Positions 1 through 12,245 of a stretch of DNA of 64,000 nt are shown here, in pieces. Every line of letters begins with the position of its first letter. Position 1 is the first letter of the stretch. The notes beneath the pieces are model-generated. The model saw nothing but the letters and a program-made list of their open reading frames with translations, was not told where the DNA came from and made no database searches. A program made the translations under genes and the position numbers. Source of the stretch: Bryoerythrophyllum caledonicum (lineage: Eukaryota; Streptophyta; Bryopsida; Pottiales; Pottiaceae); NCBI GenBank assembly GCA_963971425.1, contig OZ020517.1:2544501-2608500 (forward strand), written 5' to 3'.

Positions 1-9
1 GCCCTCGCA

Positions 10-1786
10 ATGGCGTGCTTCCTCGCGGCGGCGCAGCTTCTCCCTCTCATCGGCTACGACGTCAGTCTCTGCACAAGCCCAACTGCACTGGAACCCGAAC
101 CGCCTCACCCGCTCGAGACATCCCACCATGAGACTCTCAACACATCCTCCATAGATCTGCGTCACGGCGAGGTCCGCGTCTTCAAACCCCACGGGCTCGC
201 GACGCACCTCTACATCGAGATGAGCGCGTACCGCGGCGGCCCGCGCGAGTTCTCCGTCGTGGGCCTCACCTCGAAATCCCTCGAGACGCACCACAAGCCG
301 GCGTACGCGTGCGAGTGGGTCAGCTCCAGCGGCGGCGTCGTCGCGGGGCGCGCGCGCAAGATCAAGCCCGACTGGAACTACGGGAAGCTCTACACCGTGG
401 TGGTGACCTGGTGCACATTCCCCGAGGACGTGGGAGTGCGCGGCGAGGGCGGTGAGCTCGTCTTGGACGTGGGATACGGCGACCAATTCCGAGACCCGGA
501 GCGCATTGTGGTGCTCTCGGAACCTGAGAATGCGTACAACGCGAGTGCGTTTGAGCCCCAGAACTTCCCCTACGACTACGTCTACTGCGGATCGTCCGTG
601 TATGGCGACATCAGTCCGCAGCGGATGCGCGAATGGATGGCATACCATGTGAAACTGTTGGGCGAGAAGTCGCATTTCATTCTTCACGATGCTGGGGGTT
701 TTCACGAGGACGTGCGCAAGGTGCTTCAACCGTGGATTGAACTGGGACGCGTCACTCTGCAGAACATAAGACAACAGGAAGTTTATGACGGTTATTATCA
801 CAATCAGGTAAGTATCTCAGACAAAAAACCGCGGCTGCATTGAAATTCTGGCCAACGATGTATTGAAAATACATTTGAAAGTTTTTGTTAAGGTTCTTGT
901 CCTTGATTATGATGATGTTGTACAAAGTTGTAGTTTTTGGTCTTTTACATACATGAGCGCCTCATTATCAACCAGGATCACAGAGATTTTACTTGGAATA
1001 TGCACATTCTTAACCACTATGGAGTTCTTGTGGTAGTTGTTGGATTTACTAATTTATGTTAGCAGCTGATCTTGAGGATTTTTGTGGATGTTGCAGTTTT
1101 TGGTGGTGAATGACTGTCTGTTTCGGTCGCGGTTTATGGCGAACTGGACATTCTTTTTCGACATAGATGAGTATATTTATGTGGATCCGTCGACCAATCT
1201 GTCGGCTGTGCTTAATAGGAATGCCACCGTAACTCAGATTACCATCCCACAAGTTCCGATTGCAACTGGAATGTGTGTGGCGGAGAATACCAGTACTTCT
1301 CAGGCGGCTGAAGTGGAAAGGTAAGAAGATTTTTATCACTTAGGCTTCTGTTTGTAGGCCACCTAATTTACAGACAACATCCCTAACCCCTTTAGTCGGT
1401 GGATATATCTGGTGTTGAAAATGGTTGTCTTGTTTGTAAGCAGGAAGTGGGGATTTGAGCAGCTACTTTACCAAAAGCATATGATTAGAGGGGTACACCA
1501 AGACCGCAAGTATGCAATTCAAGCCCGCCACGCCGCGGCCACTGGGATTCATATGTCAATGAATATGCATAAAGGGAAGTACCTTACTGCAAAAGGGATG
1601 CGCTACTATCATTACCATGGGACCATAACCAAAAGGGAGGACATTTGCAGCATTTATGTCGATCCCAAAAACCAAACAGCTCTGCTTGGGTACGGAGTTA
1701 CGCTTGACAAAACTATGGCCACCATGGCCAAGGCTGTGAAATCCTTTGAGGGCAAGAGCATTGGAACACTCCCATACATTTTGTAG
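10..1786 (+). CDS. GALS: GT92 (DUF23) glycosyltransferase, galactan beta-1,4-galactosyltransferase-like
   Basis: The exons read 10-807, 1097-1320 and 1444-1786, all with GT-AG introns (phases 0 and 2), giving 454 residues. Plant GT92 enzymes of the GALS group extend beta-1,4-galactan side chains of pectin in the Golgi lumen from UDP-galactose. Visible family landmarks are YCGSS at about 192-196, GEKSHF and HDAGG at about 218-230, the NQFLVVNDC junction at 265-273, and the metal-binding DxD (FFFDIDEYIY, D288 and D290). Exon 3 adds KWGFEQL, DRKYAIQA and RYYHYH. The ATG at 10 is preceded by in-frame sense codons to the window edge. The N-terminal residues 1-18 are hydrophobic and may be the end of the signal anchor, so the true start may lie upstream. 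Substrate specificity is inferred from family resemblance; the GT92 assignment is firm. Confidence 0.88.
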
Positions 1787-4700
1787 GAAACCTTGGCCAG
1801 TACAAATTCATCCTAAATCACCTCTAGTTTTCCACTCACGACATCAAGCATTTGCCAAGTAGGGGGCCCACAAAAGACAATCTCGAAACAACTTGAAGGC
1901 TGCTAGAAGTGAATGTCATGACCATCACCTTCTCAAGAACTCCAATATGGTGAAGAACGAGGTTGTTGGAAGATAAAACAACACTATTTATTTGAGGATT
2001 TTGTGATGGAACTCATCCATTGCTTCTTTTTGCAAGATGAATGGCTTGTTACTTTCAAGCTACTTTCAAGCGACACCATTGTACAGATGGGCACAATTCT
2101 GCCCTCAGCCATCATTTATTATTCTAGATGTGATCAAAGAGAAGAGGTGGAGCTGTACAAAGAAGATATTGGCCCATGTCTAACTGGAAGGTCTCATTTG
2201 AATTGGACTTGGCCATAAATTGGTTGGTCTTAGTCCAATCAGCTTGTTGTCTACATAGGATTCTAGATTAAGATCCATCTTCTGCATTCATTTATATTCT
2301 TTCTGATGATTTGTTGTTCTGGTCACAATCTCGTCACTCTTAAAGCATGCTGGATGTTTGGACTGTATGATTTTCTACAGAGTAGTTTTATCATCATGTA
2401 TTATAGCAATCTTTTCAACAACCCCTAAAGGTGCAGACATTGTAAATGCAAAAGTGAGAGTAGGAGCTACACATCCCTTTGCAACGTAAGGGTTAACCAT
2501 AGATACTTTAATCATGGGGTTAATCATAGAATTTCTTTCATTGTATAGGGATGGTTTCTTTAAAATTTTAAGAGCATCGCTAGTAGTTGTAGTGCAATAC
2601 TCTCTCTATAGATTGTTTCCACAGGTCAAAATAGCATCCGACTTAGGGTTTGCGTTTGGTGTCGCAGCACGGCTACTCCGCTCAAGCCCTCGATAGCCAA
2701 ACTTTCCACCAAGTTCGAGTCTCTTTTGCACATCCAAACAATACAAAGCTACGCTCCCACGTGTGGAGACAAAAGTATGTTTGGCTCCGCCCATAAAGAC
2801 AAATAACCCAAGAATTTGAGAAGGATTGAGAGCAAGAATTAGTGCACTGAAAACGGCTCATATTTGGCCTGTGGGAGCAATATTTTGAGGGAGCACTGAA
2901 AGTCTTTTGGCCTGTGAGGGCCTTGGTGGGGAGCCACAAACCAGATGGACACTGAGAACTTCTCGTTCAATAAGTTGTCGAGGTACTGCTAGCAATGCTC
3001 TAATAGTTTAGAAAGTCCTTTCTCTAACCATGAAGATGTTGTGTATTTGGAACCCACTAAAACCACACAATCTTATGTTTTGTGAGCACAAAACTTCCAA
3101 AGTAATGAATATCTTTGTGGTCCATGTTGCCTTTAGGCTTTAACCCCTAAAGCAGGGTTTGTAGAATGTGAGATGTGAGCAATGAGCAGTGAGCGATGAG
3201 CCTAGAGCAATGAAGAATTGTTTTGGGTAAATTCAAAGGTCTATTGCCACGGAAATTGGATGATATTTGGATTGAAAAGTGACAATGAACCCTATATCTG
3301 TAGAACAAAATAGTTTTAAAAATCAAAGTAATGGGATTTTGAAGACCGTTGAATTGACTATTTTGGAGCATTTGGATGAACATAATTGGATGAGAATTGA
3401 GGTGGATGAATGTGGATGAATATTGAATTGTCCATAATAGTGTTTGTGGTATATTGATTGGAGAAGAAACACTCAAAATATTACCTCTTTCTCTAACTTC
3501 AACTTTTACTTACACTCTTTTAACTTTTACTTCCTTCTTTGTTTCCTTCTTCGTTTTCCTTAATTATATCAGTGTTAGTATTTCTACATCTATAACTATA
3601 TTCAAATCTTTATAGATCATTCTCCTTCTCAACATAACCTCGCAATATGAATTTCTAATTCGAAGTTAATGCACAATGCCTAAACTCAAGAGTTGACAAA
3701 AACTAACTGATTCATCACACAATGCCCGCTGCAACAAAGAGCGGTCTCAGCTTGATCAAGTTGAACCAAGTGCTGGTAGGCAAGATCATTAATTGAAGAT
3801 AAAAAAAATATGCCACTCCCAGTCAGAGTCGTCGGCAATGAGGAGCAGGACATTTCTGTGCAAGGATCAATGATGTTAAAGAAGCGGCAGCTTGAAGGCA
3901 AGACGAAGAATTGAGAAAATAAAAATAAACCCTTACCAAATTCAGACCCTCGGCAACAAGGAGTAGCTTCAGCCTCTACAAGTGATTGAAATAGAGTGAT
4001 TCACGTGCACGAAGGAGGAAAAACGACGGAAAGGTATAAAAAGCAAACACGATCTCCACTCCAAGGTGGCGGACATAATTGAAGAAGAAGAAGAAGTTAA
4101 AGAAGTTGGACAACTGTGAGGTGGCAATGAAGCAGAGAATGAGAAGTAAAATAGAAAATTGAACGGAGAGTATACCTCATTGCCAAGGTCTTTCCCGAAA
4201 GTGAAAGCAACAACCAACAACAAATCACTATGAAATAATACTAAGGCAACATCCTAGTACAGGGGGAACGCCCAAAACATAATCGGGTCGCCCTCCGTCC
4301 TGTCCATGATTTCCAAAGGCTTGATGAACCCCAACACTCACCGATGAAAGCTCGCGACGATTGCTGCCCGATAATCCAACGACATAGTAACCCTTACCCG
4401 ACAACGAAGGTCGATGAGGGAGTTGATGAAGCCTGCCGGAACCCGACAAAATCAGCCTCCCCCACCCTGCCCGATGAACTGTCCTCCATGGCCGTTAGCA
4501 CCAGCTAGGCCCCTATGGCGAGACTGAAGCCTGTTGACAACCAGCAATTCATTTCAGTTTAACCTTTAATCCCTCAAGGTCGAAGCCATTTTATAGGAAT
4601 CTATACGTTGTTGATTAAAAACTATTAAGTTGCACTTTTTGAAAATGTAACCATAGGATCCTCTTCTAAACTTATATGAGATGATGTGGTCAAAATTTTG

Positions 4701-6667
4701 CAAATTTTGATCATACGGATTGAAAGATAATTGTGGTCAAAATAGACATTTTTATACCCCGTAGGTATACTTGGGCCTTAATATCACTAGGTACACTTAA
4801 TATCATCATATTAAGCATGACATTAGTTCCTTGTACACTAGTTGTTAAAGGTATACAAGAGGTGTAGAATATTTGAAAAAATTATGCAAGTAGAGGTTCA
4901 AAATTGCCAATTCACATTATGATTCTTTGTGAACCAATTGTGTTTTAGAATGATATTTGAAACGGTCAATACAATCATTTACAGCACATAATGTTTTAGA
5001 AAAAAGTATAAAGTTAAAAAAAAAGCTTTTATGTATAGAAATAGAAGTGCTTTTGGTCCCTTTCTGGACATTGTCTAAAATATTTCAATTTAGTTTAAAT
5101 GGTTTTTTTTCAATAAAGACGACATATTTTTTTTGAAAATATGAAAAGAAATATAATTACTTGCTATTATTGAATTTTTTGCATATAAAGGAATATTCTT
5201 GCAAAGGTTTTTGGAGTTGCCCAATATGCCCACACTCGAGAAGTATTTCTTTAAGATGGTATAAATATTTTCATTGCTTCAAAGAGAATAAATATTACAT
5301 CTTCATATACCCTTTTGTTTTGCATCTTCGTATAAAATTTGAGGAATAATAAATATGCAAACATGGGAACTTTACAAAAACACCCAACTCAAATAACTTA
5401 TTTAATATATTTTTTAACTGACAGAAACATCCTTCTTCAAAAAATGAGGGAATAGCCAAACCAAAACGTATCGGACTCTATATCAATAATTTTAAAAACA
5501 TTTGAGGTCCCCAATATGCAAATTTATATAGCACATGCATTCAATATGCTTTTGTACATAAGAGTTTCCTAAAATAAACACTACAACATAATTTTCAAAC
5601 TAAGTTCTTTAATATAAAGAATGAGCAAAACTTTGTCTAATTGAAGAGTGATGAACCGATATCTAATAGCATAGTTGTTTCTATTCCATAAATATTTAAC
5701 AATTTAAGTCAATTCTATCATATTTTATTCATCATGTCATTGCAAATTAGAACAATACATTGATATTTTTTATTAAGAACTTTAATTCTATGACATTTTG
5801 GTGTTGAAATATATAAGAGATGAGTATCAAAATATATCAAAAAGAAAATGGGTAAATTTAGATCAAGAACAAAACTATCTCAACCAAACTACACTGCTAA
5901 TGTTCATTAGTGTTATGCCTAGTAAGTGACTTGTAAGTGCCATAAGTTTTTACTTTAGATGCCAAATTTTACTTAGAGCAAAACCATCTATATTATTTAA
6001 AGAAGAGGATCATTGTAAACATAATTCGTACAAATATTCATGGAGAGTAAAAACATATAGCATTTACAAGCCATTGACAGTGCATACTAATAACTTGGAA
6101 CATTATTAGTGTGCCAAAATACATCAAGAATAAAACAAATAAAAACATGGTTTAATTCCACTGTATACAACACCTAGAATTTGCATCATAAACTATTTAA
6201 TTTAGATGTTTGAAATGTGGTAAAAAACAAATCTTTCATTGCTCACCCACTTCCATGAAATAATTCATTCTGTAATATTTCTGTTACTGCATTAAAAAAT
6301 TTAAGTAGAATTCTATTACTTCATTTAATAGTTTGAGAAAACTTGAGCAATTAATTCGTTATGCTCTGAAATGATATACAATCTATTTTGATCATCTTCA
6401 CTACCTAATTTTATAGGATCTTTTGATGATGCTATAAAACTTTTGTATTGAATGATATTTGCAATTAAAGTGAAAAAATTTGTAAAGTTAAGTTTTCATA
6501 ATTGTAATAATATTTTTCAATTTGAATAAGATCATTGAATAAATAAATTGTTTATTAAAAAGTGACTTAAATATAAATAAAAAACACTACAAATAAATAA
6601 CATTACAAGTATATAACTATTATGACATTCTAAGTGATTCTGTATGTATGGATAATGATATCATAAT
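1787..6667. other. AT-rich intergenic spacer, no gene seen
   Basis: The first few hundred bases are presumably the 3' UTR of the glycosyltransferase gene. The rest is AT-rich with no long open frame and no recognisable domain. Between about 3680 and 4500 there is more GC-rich sequence with loosely repeated phrases (for example around GTCGGCAATGAGGAGCAG at 3830-3849 and its relative near 3950-3965) that looks like old repeat debris. From 4600 to 6660 I see nothing but AT-rich sequence. Confidence 0.6.
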
Positions 6668-7337
6668 GTGGTTGTCGTAGTCTAGTGGTTCGTTATTCTC
6701 AAAATTAACCGAAATTAACCTTAAGCAAGCCCACCTTACCAGATCGTTTCCAGGGATTTTTATCGTGCATCAAACTTATTAAATCTTAACAAAAATTCAC
6801 ACATAATACCTCGGCACATCCCGGAGGATGGCTTCCCCGGTACCTTAGTAACCGGTAACAAGTAACCACATGTGTTTCAGTTAAACTCTGTTGAGCGTCA
6901 GAGTAGATTTCCGGTAAGTTTTTACAGTGCCCGGAAAGTCACTGCCCTCCGTTCTCGCAGTCCAGAGGCCACAATATCCACAATCTAACCCTACACCTTG
7001 AAAGAGTTAAAAAGGTCGCAGCTGGTTTACCGGTCTTCACAATCTACCAGGAACTTGTCCCGGTAAACCGGTCACGCAAGCCCGGGTTCCAACCACAACC
7101 ACACCCAATGAATCAAAGCAAGAAGATACAAGACTCACAACAAGTTAGTACTAAACAAATCATATGAGCAAAAGAACCTTCCACGGGGATCATCGGAACT
7201 CATCCACTACAAGGGTAATAATCCCGGAATTCACCGGACTCAGGCTTAGCCGAGATGTCTCCCGGTGTACCGAAAGAAGGGGGATGTCACCCCCTACTCC
7301 CCACTAATCCAAACACTTCCCACTTAAGGGAGGCTAT

Positions 7338-7345
7338 TATAAATA
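7338..7345 (+). promoter_or_regulatory. Candidate TATA box of solo LTR 1
   Basis: TATAAATA lies about 0.67 kb into the LTR; the second copy has CATAAATA at 12896-12903 in the same context (GGAGGCTAT.. / GGATGCTAT..). It could be the retroelement promoter, which would set the plus strand as the transcribed one. This is inference from position and conservation. Confidence 0.4.
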
Positions 7346-9461
7346 GCCGTGGGCTTCCCGGATCCCATCCGATAAAGCAACTCTTCCCGGTCCCACCGGT
7401 GAAAAGTCTAGAGCACAAGTCCCGGACCTCACTCTATCTATCTAACCCGGATATCCTAGCCCCTCGGGATGTCTCTACTCACACTCAATCACTTAACACA
7501 CAACAAGTCACAACCTTGCACACCTAGCAAAGACACACTAGGAGGACTCAACTCTCTCTCGGTCTACTCACACAAGCTCAACAAAAACTCTAGACACAAG
7601 CAATGAAGGCAAGACACGAGGAGATCAACAAAGAGAAGAGTACATAACACAAGAGCCCAAGGCCCTTAAGTACACAAACGCCACTAGCTACCCTCCAAAA
7701 CTAGATCCCCAAAAGGTGGAAATGGCATCTAAAGAGTGCACTAAAGTCAATAGCTACGCTCCAAAACTAGACCGCAAAAGGACAAAACGACATCTAGAAG
7801 GTGTACTAAAGTCAATACCTATCTTCCAAAAGTAGCTCCACTAAAAGACAAAACGGCATCTAGATCCTAAAATCAAGGGTAGCCTAGTCACCGGCGGATT
7901 ACCGGTAGACCGGTAAACTGGAAGACTCCCGGTCCGGCGGTCCCGGGATCGGTGAACTTTTTTCTAACAAAAATAAGTAGCCGGAGAAACCACTCAAGTG
8001 GTAGTGACCGGGTGCGCAATGGGGCCCCATCGACATGACTACTCTCACCCTAGTGTGTAATTCTAGCAACTTAAAACAACATCTCACCAACCGGTGAGGT
8101 AAATCAACACATAACATATAACAAAGACTCAACCAGAAGACTCTTCCGGTTGAGATGTATAAAGATTGTCACCACGTCTGGAAGTACCAACATGGTCAAG
8201 AGAATCCCCCCCGGAAGGTCGGATGTCTCAACTGGGAGGTCTACCGGTGGAGTGGCGGTATCCACCAGAAGGTTGGGTGTATCTATAGATACATGCGGAG
8301 TCTCTTTAAGCTCGATTAGTATAGCCGCATAGGACTCCACCAAAGACTCCGGGGTTGAGGAAGGGAGGTCTACCGGTTCCTTCCCGGTAGAAGTTACCGG
8401 GAGGCTTCTTTTTTCTCTCATAGACCTTCAAGCCCCACTCCTTGGAAGATGGGGAATCCATCCGACTCACCGGAGAGCCATGTTGTCCCGGGTGGACAAA
8501 ATTCTCAAAATGCATGTACTTCCACCAATCTCCCTATTAACTTGTCACAAACTCTGGTCCGGCCCGGAAACACAAGTCTACCGGTCAACCGGTAAACAAC
8601 TCCGGAACACTTTGCTATAATATGTGGATATGGGTGTCTCACACATCTAGCAACATACTAACAACACAAGGTCATATATAATCGTAACGAGGAGAGGACT
8701 TTGGAGACGAAGACTTAGATAGAAGTTCTTCCCGGTTGATCGGTTGACCGGGGAAAAGATAGGAATTGGGGGCAAGACCTAAAATGATAGGAGGAGGGCG
8801 ACAACTCAAAATAATAACTTGCCACAAGGCTAGGACAATCGACAACAACTACACATGTAAACAATAAGGTCTAGATGAAGTCCCCCTGGGGACTTTTTCT
8901 CTAGACCGGGGAGGATGTTACCGGGGAGTCACCCCGGTAGACAAGAGAGGAAAAGACTCACAAACAAAAGAAACCCAACATGAGCAAGAGTCACCGTTGT
9001 TGTTGCACCCGCAACCTCCTTCCTTTGTCTCTTTTATCTTCTCGCTTCGGCCACAAATCTCCTCCACTTCCGCAAACCCTAGAATTTCCACCAAACCCTA
9101 GCTTGTGCACCTCTTCCACCAAACCCTAGCGCACGCTACCTCCTCTTCAAACCTCTTGCGCTACCTCATCTTGAAACCTCCTCTTCTTGAAACCCTAGTT
9201 GCATCTCTTTCTTTGCACTTCTTCAACTACTTCTTCAAACCCCAACTCCAAATAAAGACTAAATAGGGAGAGAGGGAGAACCTATGAGAGAGAGAACTAG
9301 AGAAGGAGATAGAGGAGAAAATTTGAGGGGGGGGGGCGATTTTAGAGAAGGAGGGGGGGAGAGAAGTGTTCTGGAGGGGAGGAAGAAAAGTTTCTAGAGA
9401 GAAGAAGAAAATTTCGGGGAGAGGGGGTCGGCCAAGATGGCTGGAGATACCCGGGTACCCG

Positions 9462-9525
9462 GATATCAGCACATACCCGGTTGGTACCCGGGCTAGTTGA
9501 TACCCGGGTTGATACCCGGATATAT
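9462..9525. repeat. Clustered TACCCGG motifs in LTR 1
   Basis: TACCCGGGTT-like units recur about every 10-20 bp (ACCCGGATATCAG, GGTACCCGGGC, TACCCGGGTTG and others). A diverged equivalent sits in LTR 2 at about 15060-15130 (GGTACCCGGTTGGTACCGG). The cluster lies shortly before the T-rich stretch in both copies. Confidence 0.55.
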
Positions 9526-9951
9526 ATATTTGGGAATCTTTTTTTTTTTTTTTTTTTTTTTTTTTTGTTGTCTTTTCTTTTCTTTTCTCTACCACTACTA
9601 CTAATTCAAATAAGAATTAGTATCTAGAATTCAACTACTTCTAACTACCTTCTAAACTTAACTAGTTAATTTAGATTTAAGTGGTGATTTTAGACTTACG
9701 TCCCGGGATATCTCCCGGGACTCTTTTGAAATTGTTTCCCGGGACTTAAATTAGTGATTTTAAGACCCGGTTTTATCACCACTATAAACCTAATTAACTA
9801 CTTAAGCATTTTCCTATTTTCTCTATTCGCTATTTAATCTAATTTCACACAATATTAACTACTTTTTTAATTAACTGATACTAAAAACCCTATTTTAACT
9901 AATTTTTTTGGTAGGGGCGACCATGTGGGAGTTTTAGACTCCCACAGTGGT

Positions 9952-12240
9952 CTTTAATTTTATTAGAAGGTATAATGTAAAGTAGTAAATGAAATCCATA
10001 TTTTAGATATTTTCAATTTTTCAAGCATGTTTATGATGTTTTGAAATTGAAAAAATGTTTACAGATAATGAATTTGTAATATATTATTTACGTGTTTCAC
10101 TTAAAATTTGTCTTTTCACATTTTATCATTGTAGAATTTTATTATAATAAGATATTAGTAAATATTTACAACTTTTTTTTTATTACAACCGAGAATACGA
10201 CAAAATTATGATAAGACATTGAAAAAGAATCAAATAAAGAAATTATTATAAAAATCATACTTATATTTATAAAATATCATGCATCCTCGGGGGATGAACG
10301 ACATGATGGTACAAAGAAACACGGTTCAAATACGTAGCAAAGGGATCCACATGACCTTGTAAAAATTTTGGTCGCCACATGAATTGTACAAAATAACTAC
10401 CTAATAATGTTTTTCTAGCCTCATATTTGTTTAAAGATTGCTTAGCATGCATCCATGTCCCTTCGATAGAATTAGTATGTGTGCCGGTAACGGGTCTTAA
10501 AGGGAGATTTCACCTCAAGTTAGGTGAACAATCTTTTCTACGCTCATTCAAATTGCAGTTTTAGGGCAATAAGGCAAAAGTCTAGATCCGGACTTTTACT
10601 GGATCTAAAACTCCAGATTCGACCTAGATCTGGATCTGGATCTGAGTCTAGAGTTAGTTGGAACTCTATTTCTGTTGTTTATATTGGGTTTAACTTCAAG
10701 ATCTGGAGTTCTCCCACTAGATTTCAATAGAACAGATTATACTTACAACAAATCCGGACTTGTTTCTAACTCTAAAGTACGGAAATTGTGTTGGAATAGT
10801 AGATCGGGCAAAATCTATATCAGATCTAATGTATTCAAGCCGGATCTACAATACCCACAACCAAATGTCACTCCAAATGGTCTTCAAACAATAAGATCTA
10901 CTCACACCTTCAAACCCTAATACAAACACACAGTAGATAGTAGCAAAGTCTTGCTTTACTTCCTCAAATATCAATATAGTTCACATTCACACTCACTTTC
11001 CCCATAGCTTCACACAATACACTCATAAGTCACTAGCTCTCTAACCACACCTACACACTCTAAGTTGCACACCACAAGAAGAGAAGAAGAGAAAAAAGAA
11101 AAGAGCCTCCAAGTCTGAGAGGGCGGCTCTCTATCCCCTCTAAACCCTAATCCTCCACAATGGATGAAAAGTGTTCGGACCAATGACATCCATGTCCGGA
11201 CAGTTTCATCCAAAGTCTAGACTGGACAATTTCATCCACTGCCAATCCAGACAGTGTCATCCACTGTCCAAATTCATCCATAGAGAGTCTGGGCAATTTC
11301 ATCCACTGTCCAGATTCATCCACTATTCTACTGTTTATCCATAACTACTTAGTAACTCAAAAATTTGCTACCTGAACCTTACAATAAGCCCAAACCTCCA
11401 GTTAACAGTATCCCCCTTTTGAACAACATCTGCCCTCACATGTTCGAGTGATGTACTGGAAAAAAACATAAATCTAGACACGTAATACTAGGTTAGAGGT
11501 CAAGACTAGGATGCCACCTCTAGAGTTCTGCTGGACATGTCTAGCCACTAGAAGGAAGAACCACCCCGCTAGGAAGATCTTCAACGCTCGGCACACCAAC
11601 TCCAGACTCAGAACGGACCTTTGCTCGCACGTCATGTCCTGATCCGGATACTGCCGTGTTTTCCGTGATCGATTCGGGTCCTGAAACTCTCTTCGTGTCA
11701 AGTGCTCTAGACAATTCCATCCTTAGAGGCGGAATAGAAGTCTGGACTCGTCCCAGAAAAGTCATCGGTGGAGCCATCGCGTAGTACTGCTCATACGGTG
11801 GGATTTCGGAGTGGTCTGGGGCTGAAAATCTGGAGTTGGAAGAGGAAGGGTCCGGTTCCAACGAAAGTTCACAGTCCGGACACCAGGTGCCTAGGACTGT
11901 GAAGTTACATGTCGTCCAATTCCAATGTCGGAGGCGAGGGCAAAAGTGTCTTGAATGTATCGCCGCCTGGAGTTGGATTGACTTCCTGCTCATCTTCTTT
12001 CTCCACCACTTCCACCATGTTGCAACTCAACATTAATCCCCAATGTTTTCCATCAATTTCTCTTCTCCATTCTTCCTCCTCTTGTTGCTTCTGGTTGTCT
12101 AGTCTGGACTTGCACTCTTCTTTCACATAACTATCTAGTGCGTAGTTGTCCGACTCCAGCTAGCAAGTGTCCCGTTGATTGTATTTTGCCACTGTTCAAG
12201 TAAACATTGGACTTCTCAAACCGCCCTGATTTTCAGGTGC
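9952..12240. other. Spacer and older repeat debris between the two solo LTRs
   Basis: 9950-10480 is AT-rich with nothing recognisable. From about 10480 to 12240 the composition changes: AGATCTGG-rich sequence at 10575-10700, and repeated TCATCCACTGTCC-type phrases at 11200-11330. The repeated-phrase block resembles sequence at 15965-16020 (CTGTCATCCAGAACTGTCATCC). This block is the target into which solo LTR 2 was inserted. No credible coding frame is present; the short open frames overlap on both strands and have no family resemblance. Confidence 0.5.
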
Positions 12241-12245
12241 CACTT

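Larger units (their letters stand above)
6673..9946 (+). mobile_element. Solo LTR 1 (about 3.27 kb) of an LTR retrotransposon
   Basis: It starts TGTCGTAGTCTAGTGG and ends GACTCCCACA, that is TG...CA with an imperfect terminal inverted repeat (TGTnnnAGTCTA). It is flanked by a perfect 5-bp direct repeat GTGGT (6668-6672 and 9947-9951). The same sequence recurs at 12246-15634 with a different duplication. Inside there are many ACCGGT/CCCGGGT palindromes, a TATAAATA, a run of 28 T at 9539-9566 and no retroviral domain. Ends and target duplication are those of an LTR; the lack of any internal domain says solo LTR left by LTR-LTR recombination. A non-coding element (LARD) of this total length is the alternative. 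Confidence 0.85.

Noticed and set aside
6673..6700. Possible tRNA-Glu/Asp gene at the LTR start
   Set aside because: Only an A-box-like stretch is present; no cloverleaf, anticodon arm or T-arm follows.
9227..9595. 122-residue minus-strand frame with a poly-Lys start
   Set aside because: It reads through the 28-T run and Pro/Ser low-complexity sequence inside solo LTR 1.
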